Source: Candidatus Methanoplasma sp. (lineage in GTDB: Archaea > Thermoplasmatota > Thermoplasmata > Methanomassiliicoccales > Methanomethylophilaceae). From it: a DNA stretch of 7,369 nt. This document shows positions 6,412 through 7,369 of this stretch, in pieces. A program made the translations under genes and the position numbers. Under the pieces are notes generated by a model. That model saw only the letters and a list, made by a program, of their open reading frames with translations, ran no database searches and was not told the origin of the DNA. The stretch is taken from assembly GCA_031271555.1 (NCBI GenBank), contig JAISVN010000165.1, positions 1 to 7,369 of the forward strand, read 5' to 3'. The stretch's first letter is position 1; every line of letters starts with the position of its first letter.

Positions 6412-7369
6412 ATGATGACAGATGACGGCCGTTTCATCAGACAGAAAGTAATGGAACATAACAAATGGTTCGAGGAATGCATACCCATGATAGCATCCGA
6501 GAATCTCATGAGCCCGCTTGCGAAAGAGATACTGATATCAGACTTTGCAGACAGATATGCAGAGGGACTTCCCGGCAAGAGGTACTACCAGGGCAACATA
6601 TACGTTGATGAGGTAGAACTGAAAGCCACGGAACTCGCCAAGAAGCTGTTCGAGTCCGAATTCGCCGATGTCAGACCCGTTTCGGGGACGGTCGCCAACA
6701 TGGCCGTTCTCTTCGCGTTCGCCAACCCCGGCGATACCATAACGACCTGTGCACTCGCACAGGGAGCGCACATATCGACGTGCGAATTCGGAGCATTCGG
6801 ACAAAGGGCCGTCCGCTCCGTGAACTATCCGTTCAATGTCGAGGATATGAATCTGGACGTCGACGGGACGATCAAGCTCCTTAAGAAGGAAAAACCGAAG
6901 ATTGCACAGTTCGGCCTCTCGGTGTTCCTCTTCCCGCCGCCGATAAAAGAGCTGCAGGACACATTCAATGAGATAGACTGTCTCGTATGGGAGGACTGTG
7001 CGCACGTTCTCGGACTCATAGCCGGAGGGCAGTTCCACAAGCCGTTCGAAGACGGCGTGAACATAGTATCATCCTCTACACACAAGACATTCCCCGGACC
7101 CAACCACGGAATGATACTCGGGTCCAACCTTACAGAGGAAGAGGAGAAGAAGATACAGAAGGCCGTGTTCCCCGGAGTGACCTCCAGCCACCACCTCCAC
7201 GCAATGGCCGCACTGGCCATGACGCTTGCCGAGATGCAGGTGTTTGCGAAAGACTATGCCGCACAGACATGCAAGAACGCCAGAGCTTTGGGGGAGGCCC
7301 TCTATGAGCTCGGCGTACCGGTATTGTGCCCGGACCTGGGATTCACAAGGTCGCATGCCCTTGCCCTTG
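6412..7369 (+). CDS. glyA: Serine hydroxymethyltransferase, C-terminus cut off by window edge
   Basis: A PLP-dependent enzyme interconverting serine and glycine with a pterin one-carbon carrier. The first 319 residues are present; the family usually has a little over 400. Conserved blocks are MIASENLMSP, RYAEGLPGKRYYQGNIYVDEVE (residues in the 40s to 60s), VRPVSGTVANMAVLFAF, WEDCAHVLGLI (with the aspartate that binds the PLP ring) and SSSTHKTFPGPNHG with the Schiff-base lysine K225. The variant THKTFPGPNHG differs from the common bacterial THKTLRGPRGG and suits an archaeal branch. Two adjacent in-frame ATG codons, 6412 and 6415, are possible starts. Whether the carrier is tetrahydrofolate or tetrahydromethanopterin cannot be told from this part. 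Confidence 0.95.
   Translation, partial: MMTDDGRFIRQKVMEHNKWFEECIPMIASENLMSPLAKEILISDFADRYAEGLPGKRYYQGNIYVDEVELKATELAKKLFESEFADVRPVSGTVANMAVLFAFANPGDTITTCALAQGAHISTCEFGAFGQRAVRSVNYPFNVEDMNLDVDGTIKLLKKEKPKIAQFGLSVFLFPPPIKELQDTFNEIDCLVWEDCAHVLGLIAGGQFHKPFEDGVNIVSSSTHKTFPGPNHGMILGSNLTEEEEKKIQKAVFPGVTSSHHLHAMAALAMTLAEMQVFAKDYAAQTCKNARALGEALYELGVPVLCPDLGFTRSHALAL

Noticed and set aside
6538..7038. Minus-strand open frame of 166 codons opposite glyA
   Set aside because: Shadow of glyA, whose conserved blocks on the plus strand are unmistakable.

Overview
The window looks like archaeal chromosomal DNA, most likely from a methanogen of the Thermoplasmata (Methanomassiliicoccales-like, of the kind found in guts and sediments). 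The domain assignment is firm. The riboflavin genes are the archaeal forms (a RibC-type riboflavin synthase related to lumazine synthase, and a RibL-type FAD synthetase), glucose isomerisation is assigned to a bifunctional phosphoglucose/phosphomannose isomerase, and several genes have A/T-rich TATA-like boxes about 25 bases before a likely transcript start, with few or no leader bases. The order-level guess rests on general resemblance only.

Layout. (1) Bases 1-982, minus strand: an AAA-type ATPase of the AAA_14/DUF4143 group, cut off by the left edge. Its promoter (983-1095) holds two near-identical 18-bp palindromes. (2) Bases 1096-3156, minus strand: a tight four-gene operon ribB-ribL-ribC-ribH with 2 to 4 base gaps, supplying the butanone-phosphate precursor, lumazine synthase, riboflavin synthase and FAD synthetase. 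(3) Bases 3296-4288, plus strand, divergent from the operon: phosphoglucose/phosphomannose isomerase. (4) Bases 4289-6411: an accessory island with a second, different DUF4143 ATPase, an MntA-type minimal nucleotidyltransferase and a broken hepT gene. (5) From 6412 to the right edge: glyA, serine hydroxymethyltransferase, incomplete.

The housekeeping parts are ordinary. The unusual material is in the accessory genes. The promoter of the second ATPase contains three copies of a 19-bp dyad, AATGTW-N7-AACATT, the last ending two bases before the GTG start. The promoter of the first ATPase contains two copies of TTAGGAA-N4-TTCCTAA flanking its TATA region, plus a small GATATC dyad touching the ATG. 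Two distantly related ATPases of one group thus each carry a repeated, gene-specific operator-like array, which suggests tight and possibly self-imposed repression. Next to them, an intact MntA antitoxin-like gene keeps only the first 30 codons of its HepT partner. No CRISPR array, tRNA, rRNA or insertion sequence was seen.
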